From contig NC_087065.1 in NCBI RefSeq assembly GCF_963678635.1, positions 67,241,374 to 67,305,373 of the forward strand: a stretch of 64,000 bases of DNA, in the 5' to 3' direction. Position numbers and translations under genes: made by a program. The notes under the pieces were generated by a model. The model saw only the letters and a program-made list of their open reading frames with translations, was not told the DNA's origin and ran no database searches. Position 1 is the stretch's first letter. The number at the start of each line of letters is the position of its first letter. Below are positions 1 through 10,288 of this stretch, piece after piece. Origin of the DNA: Symsagittifera roscoffensis. Lineage: Eukaryota > Xenacoelomorpha > Acoela > Convolutidae.

Positions 1-3000
1 TCATATTTCAGTATTTTGAGAGAAAATTGTGGAAAAATCCATATTTTATTCAGAATATTGTATCATTGTCTAAACATGACCCAAAAAAAAAAACACTATA
101 AGAATAATTTTAAACTCTACGCGTATGTGTTTTTTACATTTAGATTATATGCGACAAAGAAATAAACCAATAACCGACATTTCTGCAATTCCTTCCAAAA
201 AAAAAATATTGCAATTTTTTCCAAAAATTTGAATTTTTTGCTATTTTTACCCAAAAAATTTGATTTTTTTCGAAGTTTCAGTGAGTTTCAGCATAGTTTC
301 AGAATTTGAGATTTAAAAAAAAACTTTGATAAAAATCTAAATTTTTGCCGAAAAACTCTTACCATTGAATTACAATGTAACAAAAAACTAATTACAAGAC
401 CTTCATTCCATAATCTACACGTATTTAACCATTGATAATTACCAATTAGATAATGCGCGCCGAAATTTTTGCGAAAAAACTAGACATTTCCACACAAAAC
501 TCAAAAAACTATTCTATTAGAATCACACAAGCCATGAAATTGTACCAATTCTATTCCCTATCATAATACAATATAAGTCTATTCCCTATCTTAATACTTA
601 GCTTGAAGACCGAATGTTCTATTCTCTATCTTAAAACACGTGGGACTTCAAGGATTCCCCCACCCTGATCAGCCCCAACATCTACTATTTTCGAAGTTTC
701 AATACTGATTCAGCCAATGTGATTTTCTTTTTAGTGTTCAGAGCATTCTATAACCCGTGTCTTAGCTCAAATTTTGTTAAACTTGGTCGTATTTCAATAT
801 TTTGAGAGAAAATCATGGAAGAAACCATATCTTCTTTTTTCAAAATTTTTTTATCATTGCCTCAACAGCATTTCAAATAAAATGCAAAAATGGCGTTATT
901 GAACTCTGTACGCAAGTTTATTTTTCCGTTTTGATCCGAAGCAACAAAAAATTAGCCAAAACTTTGATATTTCTGCAATTTTTTCTAAGAACTTGAAATT
1001 TTTGCATTTTTTTCCAAATATTTAAAATATTTGCAATTTTTCCCTAAAATTTGATTTTTTTTTCGGAGCTTCTGTAGATTTGAAGCCCATTTGAGCTTTC
1101 TTTTGGGTATTCAGAACTATAAATTACTTGCTTTTGAGCTCAAGTTAGGGTAAATTTTATCATATTTCAGTATTTTGAGAGAAAAATGTGGAAAAATCTA
1201 TATTTTATTCAGAATATTGTATCATTGTCTAAACATGATTCCAAAAAAAAATACACTATAAGACTAATTTTAAACTCTACGCGTATGTGTTTTTTACATT
1301 TAGATTATATGCGACAAAGAAATTAACCAATAACCGACATTTCTGCAATTCCTTCCAAAAAAAATAAAATTTTTGCATTTTTTTCAAAAAATTTGAATTT
1401 TTTGCTATTTTTACCCAAAAAATTTGATTTTTTTCGAAGTTTCAGTGAGTTTCAGCATAGTTTCAGGTTTTGAGATTTAAAAAAAAAAATTTTGATAAAA
1501 AATCTAAATTTTTGCCAAAAAACTCTTACCATTGAATTACAATGTAACAAAAAAACTAATTACAAGACCTTCATTCCATAATCTACACGTATTTAACCAT
1601 TGATAATTACCAATTAGATAATGCGCGCCGAAATTTTTGCAAAAAAACTAGACATTTCCACACAAAACTCAAAAAATTATTCTATTAGCATCACACAAAC
1701 CATGAAACCGTACCAATTCTATTCCCTATCATAATACAATATAAGTCTATTCCCTATCTTAATACATAGCTTGAAGACCGAATGTTCTATTCTCTATCAT
1801 AAAACACGTGGGACTTCAAGGATTCCCCCACCCTGATCAGCCCAAACATCTACTACTTTCGAAATTTCAATACTGATTCAGCCAATGTGTTCAGAGCATT
1901 CTATAACCCGTGTCTTAGCTCAAATTTTGGTAAACTTGGTCTATTTCAATATTTTGAGAGAAAATCATGGAAGAAACCATATCTTCTTTTTTCAAAATTT
2001 TTTTATCATTGTCTTAACAGCATTTCAAATAAAATGCAAAAATGGCGTAATTGAACTCTGTACGCAAGTTTATTTTTCCGTTTTGATCCGAAGCAACAAA
2101 AAATTAGCCAAAACTTTGATATTTCTGCAATTTTTTTCTAAGAACTTGAAATTTTTGCATTTTTTTCCGAATATTTAAAATATTTGCAATTTTTCTCTGA
2201 AATTTGATTTTTTTTTCGGAGCTTCTGTAGATTTGAAGCCCATATGAGCTTTCTTTTGGGGTTTCAGAACTATAAATTACTTGATTTTGAGCTCAAGTTA
2301 GGGTAAATTTTATCATATTTCAGTATTTTGAGAGAAAATTGTGGAAAAATCCATATTTTATTCAGAATATTGTATCATTGTCTAAACATGACCCAAAAAA
2401 AAAAACACTATAAGAATAATTTTAAACTCTACGCGTATGTGTTTTTTACATTTAGATTATATGCGACAAAGAAATTAACCAATAACCGACATTTCTGCAA
2501 TTCCTTCCAAAAAAAAATAAAATTTTTGCAATTTTTTCCAAAAATTTGATTTTTTTGCGATTCTTACCCAAAAATTTGATTTTTTTCGTTTCAGTGAGTT
2601 TCAGCATAGTTTCAGGTTTTGAGATTTAAAAAAAAAAATTTTGATAAAAAATCTAAATTTTTGCCAAAAAACTCTTACCATTGACTTACAATGTAACAAA
2701 AAACTAATTACAAGACCTTCATTCCATAAACTACACGTATTTAACCATCGATATTTACCAATTAGATAATGCGCGCCGAAATTTTTGCAAAAAACTAGAC
2801 ATTTCCACACAAAACTCAAGAAACTATTCTATTAGCATCACACAAACCATGAAACCGTACCAATTCTATTCCCTATCATAATACAATATAAGTCTATTCC
2901 CTATCTTAATACATAGCTTGAAGACCGAATGTTCTATTCTCTATCATAAAACACGTGGGACTTCAAGGATTCCCCCACCCTGATCAGCCCGAACATCTAC

Positions 3001-5309
3001 TACTTTCGAAGTTTCAATACTGATTCAGCCAATGTGTTCAGAGCATTCTATAACCCGTGTCTTAGCTCAAATTTTGGTAAACTTGTTCTATTTCAATATT
3101 TTGAGAGAAAATCATGGAAGAAACCATATCTTCTTTTTTCAAAATTTTTTTATCATTGTCTCAACAGCATTTCAAATAAAATGCAAAAATGGCGTAATTG
3201 AACTCTGTACGCAAATTTATTTTTCCGTTTTGATCCGAAGCAACAAAAAATTAGCCAAAACTTTGATAATTCTGCAATTTTTTTCTAAGAACTTGAAATT
3301 TTTGCATTTTTTTCCGAATATTTAAAATATTTGCAATTTTTCCCTGAAATTTGATTTTTTTTCGGAGCTTCTGTAGATTTGAAGCCCATATGAGCTTTCT
3401 TTTGGGGTTTCAGAACTATAAATTACTTGATTTTGAGCTCAAGTTAGGGTAAATTTTATCATAATTCAGTATTTTGAGAGAAAATTGTGGAAAAATCCAT
3501 ATTTTATTCAGAATATTGTATCATTGTCTAAACATGATTCCAAAAAAAAAATACACTATAAGACTAATTTTAAACTCTACGCGTATGTGTTTTTTACATT
3601 TAGATTATATGCGACAAAGAAATTAACCAATAACCGACATTTCTGCAATTCCTTCCAAAAAAAAATAAAATTTTTGCAATTTTTTCCAAAAATTTGATTT
3701 TTTTGCGATTTTTACCCAAAAATTTGATTTTTTTCGAATTTTCAGTGAGTTTCAGCATAGTTTCAGGTTTTGAGATTTAAAAAAAAAATTTTGATAAAAA
3801 ATCTAAATTTTTGCCAAAAAACTCTTACCATTGACTTACAATGTAACAAAAAACTAATTACAAGACCTTCATTCCATAATCTACACGTATTTAACCATTG
3901 ATATTTACCAATTAGATAATGCGCGCCGAAATTTTTGCAAAAAAACTAGACATTTCCACACAAAAATCAAAAAACTATTCTTCTAGCATCACACAAACCA
4001 TGAAACCGTACCAATTCTATTCCCTATCATAATACAATATAAGTCTATTCCCTATCTTAATACATAGCTTTAAGACCGAATGTTCTATTCTCTATCATAA
4101 AACACGGGGGACTTCAAGGATTCCCCCACCCTGATCAGCCCTAACATCTACTACTTTCGAAGTTTCAATACTGATTCAGCCAATGTGTTCAGAGCATTCT
4201 ATAACCCGTGTCTTAGCTCAAATTTTGGTAAACTTGGTCTATTTCAATATTTTGAGAGAAAATCATGGAAGAAACCATATCTTCTTTTTTCAAAATTTTT
4301 TTAACATTGTCTCAACAGCATTTCAAATAAAATGCAAAAATGGCGTAATTGAACTCTGTACGCAAGTTTATTTTTCCGTTTTGATCCGAAGCAACAAAAA
4401 ATTAGCCAAAACTTTGATATTTCTGCAATTTTTTTCTAAGAACTTGAAATTTTTGCATTTTTTTCCGAATATTTAAACTATTTGCAATTTTTCCCTGAAA
4501 TTTGATTTTTTTTCGGAGCTTCTGTAGATTTGAAGCCCATATGAGCTTTCTTTTGGGGTTTCAGAACTATAAATTACTTGATTTTGAGCTCAAGTTAGGG
4601 TAAAATTTATCATATTTCAGTATTTTGAGAGAAAATTGTGGAAAAATCCATATTTTATTCAGAATATTGTATCATTGTCTAAACATGATTCCAAAAAAAA
4701 ATACACTATAAGACTAATTTTAAACTCTACGCGTATGTGTTTTTTACATTTAGATTATATGCGACAAAGAAATTAACCAATAACCGACATTTCTGCAATT
4801 CCTTCCAAAAAAAAAAATATTGCAATTTTTTCCAAAAATTTGAATTTTTTGCTATTTTTACCCAAAAAATTTGATTTTTTTCGAAGTTTCAGTGAGTTTC
4901 AGCATAGTTTCAGAATTTGAGATTTAAAAAAAAAACTTTGATAAAAAATCTAAATTTTTACCGAAAAACTCTTACCATTGAATTACAATGTAACAAAAAA
5001 CTAATTACAAGACCTTCATTCCATAATCTACACGTATTTAACCATTGATAATTACCAATTAGATAATGCGCGCCGAAATTTTTGCGAAAAAACTAGACAT
5101 TTCCACACAAAACTCAAAAAACTATTCTATTAGCATCACACAAACCATGAAACCGTACCAATTCTATTCCCTATCATAATACAATATAAGTCTATTCCCT
5201 ATCTTAATACATAGCTTGAAGACCGAATGTTCTATTCTCTATCTTAAAACACGTGAGACTTCAAGGATTCCCCCACCCTGATCAGCCCCAACATCTACTA
5301 CTTTCGAAA
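1..5309. repeat. Tandem satellite array, unit about 1150 bp
   Basis: A head-to-tail array of about 4.6 units. A landmark segment ending in a CCCCCACCCTGATCAGCCC motif recurs near 650, 1815, 2965, 4115 and 5265, so the period is about 1150 bp. Each unit contains two diverged related segments. Segment A begins with TTTCAATATTTTGAGAG (near 797, 1947, 3094 and 4245). Segment B begins with TTTCAGTATTTTGAGAG (near 5, 1165, 2318, 3467 and 4615). A unique stretch of about 390 bp follows. Units are about 95% alike by eye. Recurring 70-97 aa ORFs are a by-product of the repetition and I do not call them genes. The array starts before the window and breaks off at the shared CTTTCGAA at 5309. Confidence 0.95.
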
Positions 5310-5499
5310 CACAACAACAACTAGAAACCAGCCACGAGATGAGTACTAGGAGTATTGTGGCCACAATGCACTAAGAAACTAGCACAGAAGTACAAGAGGA
5401 CACGCCTCTCTAGAGACGAAAACTACAGAAAATACGAAGGGTCACATTTATAGCAGCGGCTACACAAAACGATCGGAACATGGGACCATTACTGAATTT

Positions 5500-5870
5500 C
5501 AAAAGAAAACGAGACTGGGATGCTCTCAAATGTGCTTACGGACAATATTGGGTCTACATCTGGAGTAGATTACACATTGATGACGAATGCCTTCTAATAG
5601 ACGAACGCAATGTCCTCCCTACTCAATGAGACAAACAGTATTGGAAAGCTTCTATCTCACTCACCCAAGATCCTTGACCAACTAAACCGAGACGCTTATA
5701 TAGTAGTAGTAATAAATAAATGGTCAAAGTTTGTATCAATTGAAGTAAAATCTAGCACCACAGCAGAAATGGCTTTGCACGGGTTGATGGAAGTTTTGAT
5801 ATTCGATACCCACATGGGACGGAAACTTACATGCCATTATCAAATATAGCAACAACAAGCTCAGCGAATA
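5500..5870 (+). pseudogene. Decayed Ty3/Gypsy integrase fragment
   Basis: Translation across shifting frames shows two recognisable integrase pieces. Near 5585-5690 there is a segment like the zinc-binding N-terminus (LLIDERNVLP, then a frame change to RQTVLESFYLTHP), as in the 'H..HPG' region of Gypsy integrases. Near 5680-5850 there is a segment like the catalytic core start (YIVVVINKWSKFVS, then STTAEMAL). The Asp normally found in this 'viDkwSkf' motif is Asn here. Stops and frameshifts interrupt it. It is unrelated at sequence level to the giant element's integrase. It abuts the satellite edge. Downstream DNA to about 7450 may be its 3' part, but that is uncertain. Confidence 0.6.
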
Positions 5871-8150
5871 ATCTAATTTGGCATAATGCAAAACATGTCT
5901 GTTTAGATCAAAGAGCATAATGCACCCACCACTTTCTGCTGAAGCAATGCACGATCTACAAAATTAGTCAAAGAAAGACAAAGTAAGAAAACTGCGGCCA
6001 ACAGATCGACTACCGGAGTCGAAGAACAGGTAATCTGTGCAGCCTAACAAGAAGCAGGTGTGATAACTAAGCAGGCATAATCTAAAGAGCGAGAAAAACT
6101 AAATCTAAGATACAAAACGTTACAAAGCCAGGTAGATACAAACATCAGTAAAGGTTTTAAAGAAGTGAAAAGGAAAACACTAAGAACAGCTACGAAAGTG
6201 AAAGACTCAAAATACTCAAAAAAATACAAAATTACGGACCGAAAATTTGTATCGTACACATACACACAGCTTGGGCTTAGACTTAAGGTAGACAGCCAAA
6301 GCTACTACGAGCAAGCGGATTTGCGATTGTCCGTAATCCAACAAATTTTGGACCCCGCAGACACTCAGCGCTAAGCGACTACGTTGCAAGCAAATCGGTA
6401 CGGAGAACGGGACTTTGATAACAATCTTTTAATATTGAAAAACCGAATGTGCCACAACAACCCATGTTCCAGAAGACCCAACACATGACCCGAAAAAAGA
6501 AACAGAAGCAGGCACAGGAGAGCCCGAAAAGAAGAAAGGCAAAACAAACAGGAGAAAAGCCAGCACAGAAAACTCACAAGAGGGATGCTATTCAGATCGG
6601 AGATTTTAAAGGAAATCATTGCATCGACACTTATGGAAAACGAAACGCTGAAACAGCAAACCTCATTGAGTTGGGACTGATCCTTTACCTCAGAAAACAC
6701 TAACCCCTCCCCGAAGATGTTAAGCGAAAAGAAAACGTCTCCCCAACTTCCAAATATTTCGGCTGAAGCCACTAGCAAATCCGCAAGGAACCGCTCCTCG
6801 GAGTCGGCAGGAGTTTAAACAATCGGATACCGATCGTCGCAACCAAAGAAACGAAACAGAAATCGGCCGAACCTTAAAAAAAGCGCCATTGACTCACCAC
6901 CCGGCAAGCAAACAGAAGGAAACAATTGAATAACAAGAATCTAATTCACGAGATGGGGTTCCGCGAAAAATCACCGGAATACCCAGAACAAAAAGACGAT
7001 CGAAATCGAATCGACAGAAGATACAGAAGAATCTGAGGCAAAAGAAGTTCACAAGAAGAACTTAGAAGACGATTGCGAGGAGACAACGCAAAACAATATG
7101 ACAGACGGAAAAAAGGTTATAGAAGACGATAGCGAGAAGACCGAAAAAGTGAAGTAAATCGCCGCAAATAGAAATCGTACAGAGGAGTGGTATTAAAAGT
7201 CCCAGATGGACGCAAAAATTCAATTCAATCCCACGGGGACTCAATTAAATCAGAGTCTAACTTAAGTCCCACTGGGACACAAAACTCAATATTTTCAATT
7301 TCTTTTCCTGGGAGAATATCATCCGGCCGGAATGGCAAAGCCATAACGGTTGAAATAAAGATTTATACTGGTTGTATGACCTTGTCATTTGAAAGCTATC
7401 TAAATAGCTAAAGTGAGTGTTCTCAGATCTTAAAATAAACGGTTTACCAAACATTCGTTTTTTATACGTAAGATCCGTCATCGTGTTTGCCAATTTCCTT
7501 CCGATTCGATATTGAAGATTTATTCATACAACAAGGCATGACAGTCGTAATCCAAAACAATCCAATTTTGGATGTAAAGTATTATGATCTTGACGTCAAG
7601 TCCTAAGCAATGGCTAAGCTGAGTTGCAGACATTGTTAGTCAAGTCGCAAGCAAAAGGCTGAACACGACCTCAGATGATTTTGAAAATAGTATTGAGAAA
7701 TATACTCTCTGACTCAGGGTCAAAGACGTATTGTTTTGTATCCTGAAATACATCTGCATAGCCGACCTTTTAACCCTCGGGCGCGGAAGAAAATTCAATC
7801 TATTGGCATAAATCTTTCGATCCGTTCAAATTCTACCGGTCTGAAAATGAAAACGTCACGTATCTGCAGTCTAAAATGATTTTGTGAACAGTTTGTCTGA
7901 ACAGTTAGTGTTTGATCTAGTTGTCTGAACTTAAAGAGACCTCGACCGGGGAATTGACAGTTTTTCTGCTGGTTATTCGACTGCAACACGTCGATGTGAT
8001 AATTAACTTATAATTATAATGATTATTTTCCCGGGTATGATTATTATCATTACTATGATAACTCATATTCTGATTCTGATTATAAATACGATGGTTATTC
8101 TGATTACGATTATTTATATTTTTTATTTAGTTTTTACACGGTTATCAGAG
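5871..8150. other. Unassigned sequence between integrase remnant and giant element
   Basis: No convincing intact gene. Short plus-strand open stretches rich in Lys, Arg, Glu and Gln (6165-6374, 6449-6703, 7187-7411) could be the degenerate 3' end of the retroelement remnant upstream. A region near 7190-7500 contains AATAAAG and AATAAAC polyadenylation-like signals and could be an old LTR, but I found no partner copy in the window. From 7500 to 8150 I see only AT-rich unique-looking DNA, with a TTATNATTATNAT-type low-complexity patch near 8010-8130. Confidence 0.4.
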
Positions 8151-8154
8151 CTTG
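8151..8154. repeat. Target site duplication CTTG, left of copy 1
   Basis: CTTG directly precedes the 5' LTR and is repeated at 26649-26652 directly after the 3' LTR. Four base pairs is a length typical of Ty3/Gypsy integrases. Confidence 0.85.
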
Positions 8155-8564
8155 TGGAACCTGATCTAAACTACATTTTGTGATTGGATAAATTAGATAT
8201 TTTACCACTGTAAAGTATTTAATATTAACCAATCATGATCCATCAAACTAACAACCCACTTATTTGTAAGTGCTGGAATTACTTGTAATTTCAGCACCAG
8301 AGAGATTTGAATTTAACTTAGAAATTAGTTGACTCTCCAAGAAGACTTCAGCAGCCGCAATAAACCAGTATACCCTAGATCTATTGAGCCTAGCAGAGAC
8401 TAGTTAAACACCCTGAGACTAGATAGTATAAGAGTAAGATTAGGATCGGTATTAGACTAAGAAGTTGCACGAATCTATCCGGCCGAAAATAAGATAGCGT
8501 GACGAGCAGGCGGTGTACCCTATCCGAAATTACTCTATGAGTTAACCACATCGGTCCTAACTCA
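8155..8564 (+). repeat. 5' LTR of copy 1
   Basis: 410 bp, beginning TGGAACCTGATC and ending GGTCCTAACTCA, with TG and CA termini. It differs from the 3' LTR by G/A at two sites (CATTTTGTGA against CATTTTATGA; GCAGGCGGTG against GCAGACGGTG). It has AT-rich promoter-like sequence near its start, but I see no definite TATA box or polyadenylation signal. Confidence 0.95.
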
Positions 8565-8566
8565 TC

Positions 8567-8584
8567 TGGTGCGACCATAAGTCT
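8567..8584 (+). promoter_or_regulatory. Candidate tRNA primer binding site, copy 1
   Basis: TGGTGCGACC begins two bases after the LTR, the usual place for a primer site, and TGG would pair with a tRNA CCA end. The complement reads GGTCGCACCA. I cannot assign the tRNA from memory. The site is identical in copy 2. Confidence 0.55.
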
Positions 8585-8651
8585 CGAACAAGACCTTAAT
8601 AGCTTAGAATTAACCAAAAATAGATTAGAATTTAGACAAAACATTTTTAAA

Positions 8652-8885
8652 ATGTTACACGACGATAATTTAATCGAAATGTCTCTACGACTCAATAGAT
8701 CAAAGCCAATATTCCGAACGATAAGAGAACTACCCGGAATTGGAAGAAGACCTCGAACCAGAGACGACATACGACAAAGTAGAAACTTACCAAATAGTTA
8801 TATGATAGTACGGCAAAAGCCAACACAAACCTTTATATTTCGAATTCTATTAGCAATGAATTTAGATTTTCATTTGCAAACATAA
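8652..8885 (+). CDS. 77-aa ORF upstream of gag (ORF0), copy 1
   Basis: A short ORF starting 88 bp after the 5' LTR. It encodes a basic protein (LNRSKP, GIGRRPRTRDD) with no recognisable domain. Copy 2 has the same 77-aa length and the same start and stop, with about eight to ten substitutions. In copy 1 the frame is open further upstream through the primer site to 8541, but in copy 2 an indel pair puts a stop there, so the ATG at 8652 is the best start. It could be a real leader peptide or uORF, or a chance ORF; about 0.9 kb separates it from the next ORF. Confidence 0.4.
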   Translation: MLHDDNLIEMSLRLNRSKPIFRTIRELPGIGRRPRTRDDIRQSRNLPNSYMIVRQKPTQTFIFRILLAMNLDFHLQT

Positions 8886-9216
8886 AATTTTGAAGTCAAT
8901 CTTCATAATTGTTTCAGGCGCTAAAACAAAACTATTAATATACAATAACGATTGATAAAAAGATCTCAGATCGTTTTCCTAAAATTCTGCAGTATTATAT
9001 AAAACATGTTTGGAAAATATTTATTGAAAATCAAAATAAAAATTAGTAGCATGACAATAAACTGTTAGTAATCATAAAATCATCCAATTGTCCCAGCTTC
9101 ATCACCTAAAACATAACAGCAATCATAAGCTCACTAACATCATAAAAAAAAACTAAATCTTTTTCTTAAACAAATTTAAATCATTTTAAACTTAAAATCA
9201 CTTAAATTTAAAACCA

Positions 9217-9241
9217 GATCATCAAGGCTTATCCTTGGATC
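9217..9241 (+). repeat. Leader hairpin 1 of copy 1
   Basis: Begins and ends in GATC. Inner arms are CAAGG and CCTTG around a CTTAT loop, with an AT bulge on the 5' side. It is repeated at 9279-9303 with one change in the loop. Confidence 0.7.
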
Positions 9242-9278
9242 TTAATTCATTTTCTATTTAATTAAATTTACAAAACTT

Positions 9279-9303
9279 GATCATCAAGGCCTATCCTTGG
9301 ATC
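9279..9303 (+). repeat. Leader hairpin 2 of copy 1
   Basis: A second copy of the GATC-bounded CAAGG/CCTTG hairpin, 62 bp after the first. The loop is CCTAT instead of CTTAT. Spacing and arms are conserved in copy 2 (60 bp apart). Confidence 0.7.
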
Positions 9304-9820
9304 AAAAAGAACAATTTTGTTCTCCCCCACCCACTTAGCTAGTGTCTAACGACCTCAAACGTCGATTCACTATCCAACCCTTTCAAAAAACCCAAGACTA
9401 ATAGAAATTTTTCAACAAAACTAATCATTCAAATTAGGATAAAGTGTGAAGAACTTCGGTTATTCATCCTTCACTTGAACCCTCCTCTTACCAGACCCAG
9501 GATAAATCGTAGACTTAGTAAGTTTAAAATAGTATCTAACGAACTACTCGCGTTCTAATTATACCTGAACCTTGTGGATCAATTTACTATTCTCCAACCC
9601 TTGAACACAATCACTACCCCTAAGTAAGTTTAAGTAAGTTAACACCTTAGCTTATACTAGCCACGAGAAAGTAAAAAATCATTCTTCGGAATCGATATAC
9701 TTTTCTCTCCAACCCTGAACAAATAGACCCAGGTTAAGCTAACCAAAAAATCGTAAGGACTAACAATTTAAGAAAATAGAAATCATCTAACAACTTTTTG
9801 CATCCGTCATCCTAAACCTT

Positions 9821-10288
9821 ATGTCATTTAAAAATCTAGGAAACAAACAAACAATCGTTTTACACAACTGTGAAATAGATAACAAAAAATACGATCTTGT
9901 AATCACACCTCATACACAAACAGTTGGATATATTAGAACAAAACGACAAACACTAAAAAGAAAAATCATAAACAAACAAAGACAAATCACACGAAAAAAA
10001 TTTTCCAAAAACAGAAACGCATTTTCAGAATCAGAAGTCAGCAATTTAGACGAACTTTATAAATTAAAAGAATCAATTGATAAAAATTGTCCCATTCACG
10101 ATCAATTATATTTTTCCGACTCAGAAACAACTTCAAATTCATCAAAAAGAGGAAAAAGACGAATAAAAAAGCAATATAAGCACAAACCAGTACACTTATA
10201 TAACTGGAATCAACCAATTAGACACATCGATAATTACCTATTAACAGTCATTAAACGAAAAAATGAGCCAAACACACACTCCAAGTGA
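9821..10288 (+). CDS. 155-aa basic ORF A preceding gag, copy 1
   Basis: An intact ORF upstream of Gag-Pol, overlapping it by 26 nt in the other frame (gag is +1). The protein is basic with a strong Arg/Lys cluster near residues 109-122 (KRGKRRIKK) after a Ser/Asp-rich stretch. It resembles an RNA-binding or nuclear-localisation arginine-rich motif, but I recognise no family. Copy 2 has the same length and only about eight changes, against more divergence in the leader, which supports coding. The gag ATG lies within its last nine codons, so leaky scanning, reinitiation or +1 shifting could link the two. A separate ORF upstream of gag is known in plant Ogre elements, with no visible homology here. 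Confidence 0.7.
   Translation: MSFKNLGNKQTIVLHNCEIDNKKYDLVITPHTQTVGYIRTKRQTLKRKIINKQRQITRKKFSKNRNAFSESEVSNLDELYKLKESIDKNCPIHDQLYFSDSETTSNSSKRGKRRIKKQYKHKPVHLYNWNQPIRHIDNYLLTVIKRKNEPNTHSK

Larger units (their letters stand above)
8886..9820 (+). promoter_or_regulatory. Long structured leader of copy 1
   Basis: No ORF is supported here. It contains two near-identical 25-nt imperfect hairpins (9217-9241 and 9279-9303), three GTAAGT donor-like sites (9518, 9624 and 9634), and three degenerate modules that each end in TCCAACCCT (near 9370-9390, 9590-9600 and 9705-9715). The copy 2 leader keeps the hairpins, two of the three GTAAGT sites, and the modules. Position and structure would suit a packaging or dimerisation region plus splice donors; that is inference. 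Confidence 0.5.

Noticed and set aside
802-4476. Repeated 64-97 aa ORFs in the satellite
   Set aside because: They recur because the unit recurs, lie in AT-rich homopolymer-rich sequence and have no coding signature.
6371-6778. 135-aa minus-strand ORF near the decayed integrase
   Set aside because: Antisense to a charged plus-strand remnant; no domain or context.
8541-8651. Extension of ORF0 upstream through the primer site into the LTR
   Set aside because: Open in copy 1 only; copy 2 has offsetting indels and an in-frame TAG.
10240-10270. A-AAA-AAT slippery heptamer at the ORF A/gag overlap as a -1 frameshift site
   Set aside because: A -1 shift there meets TGA at once; gag is in the +1 frame.
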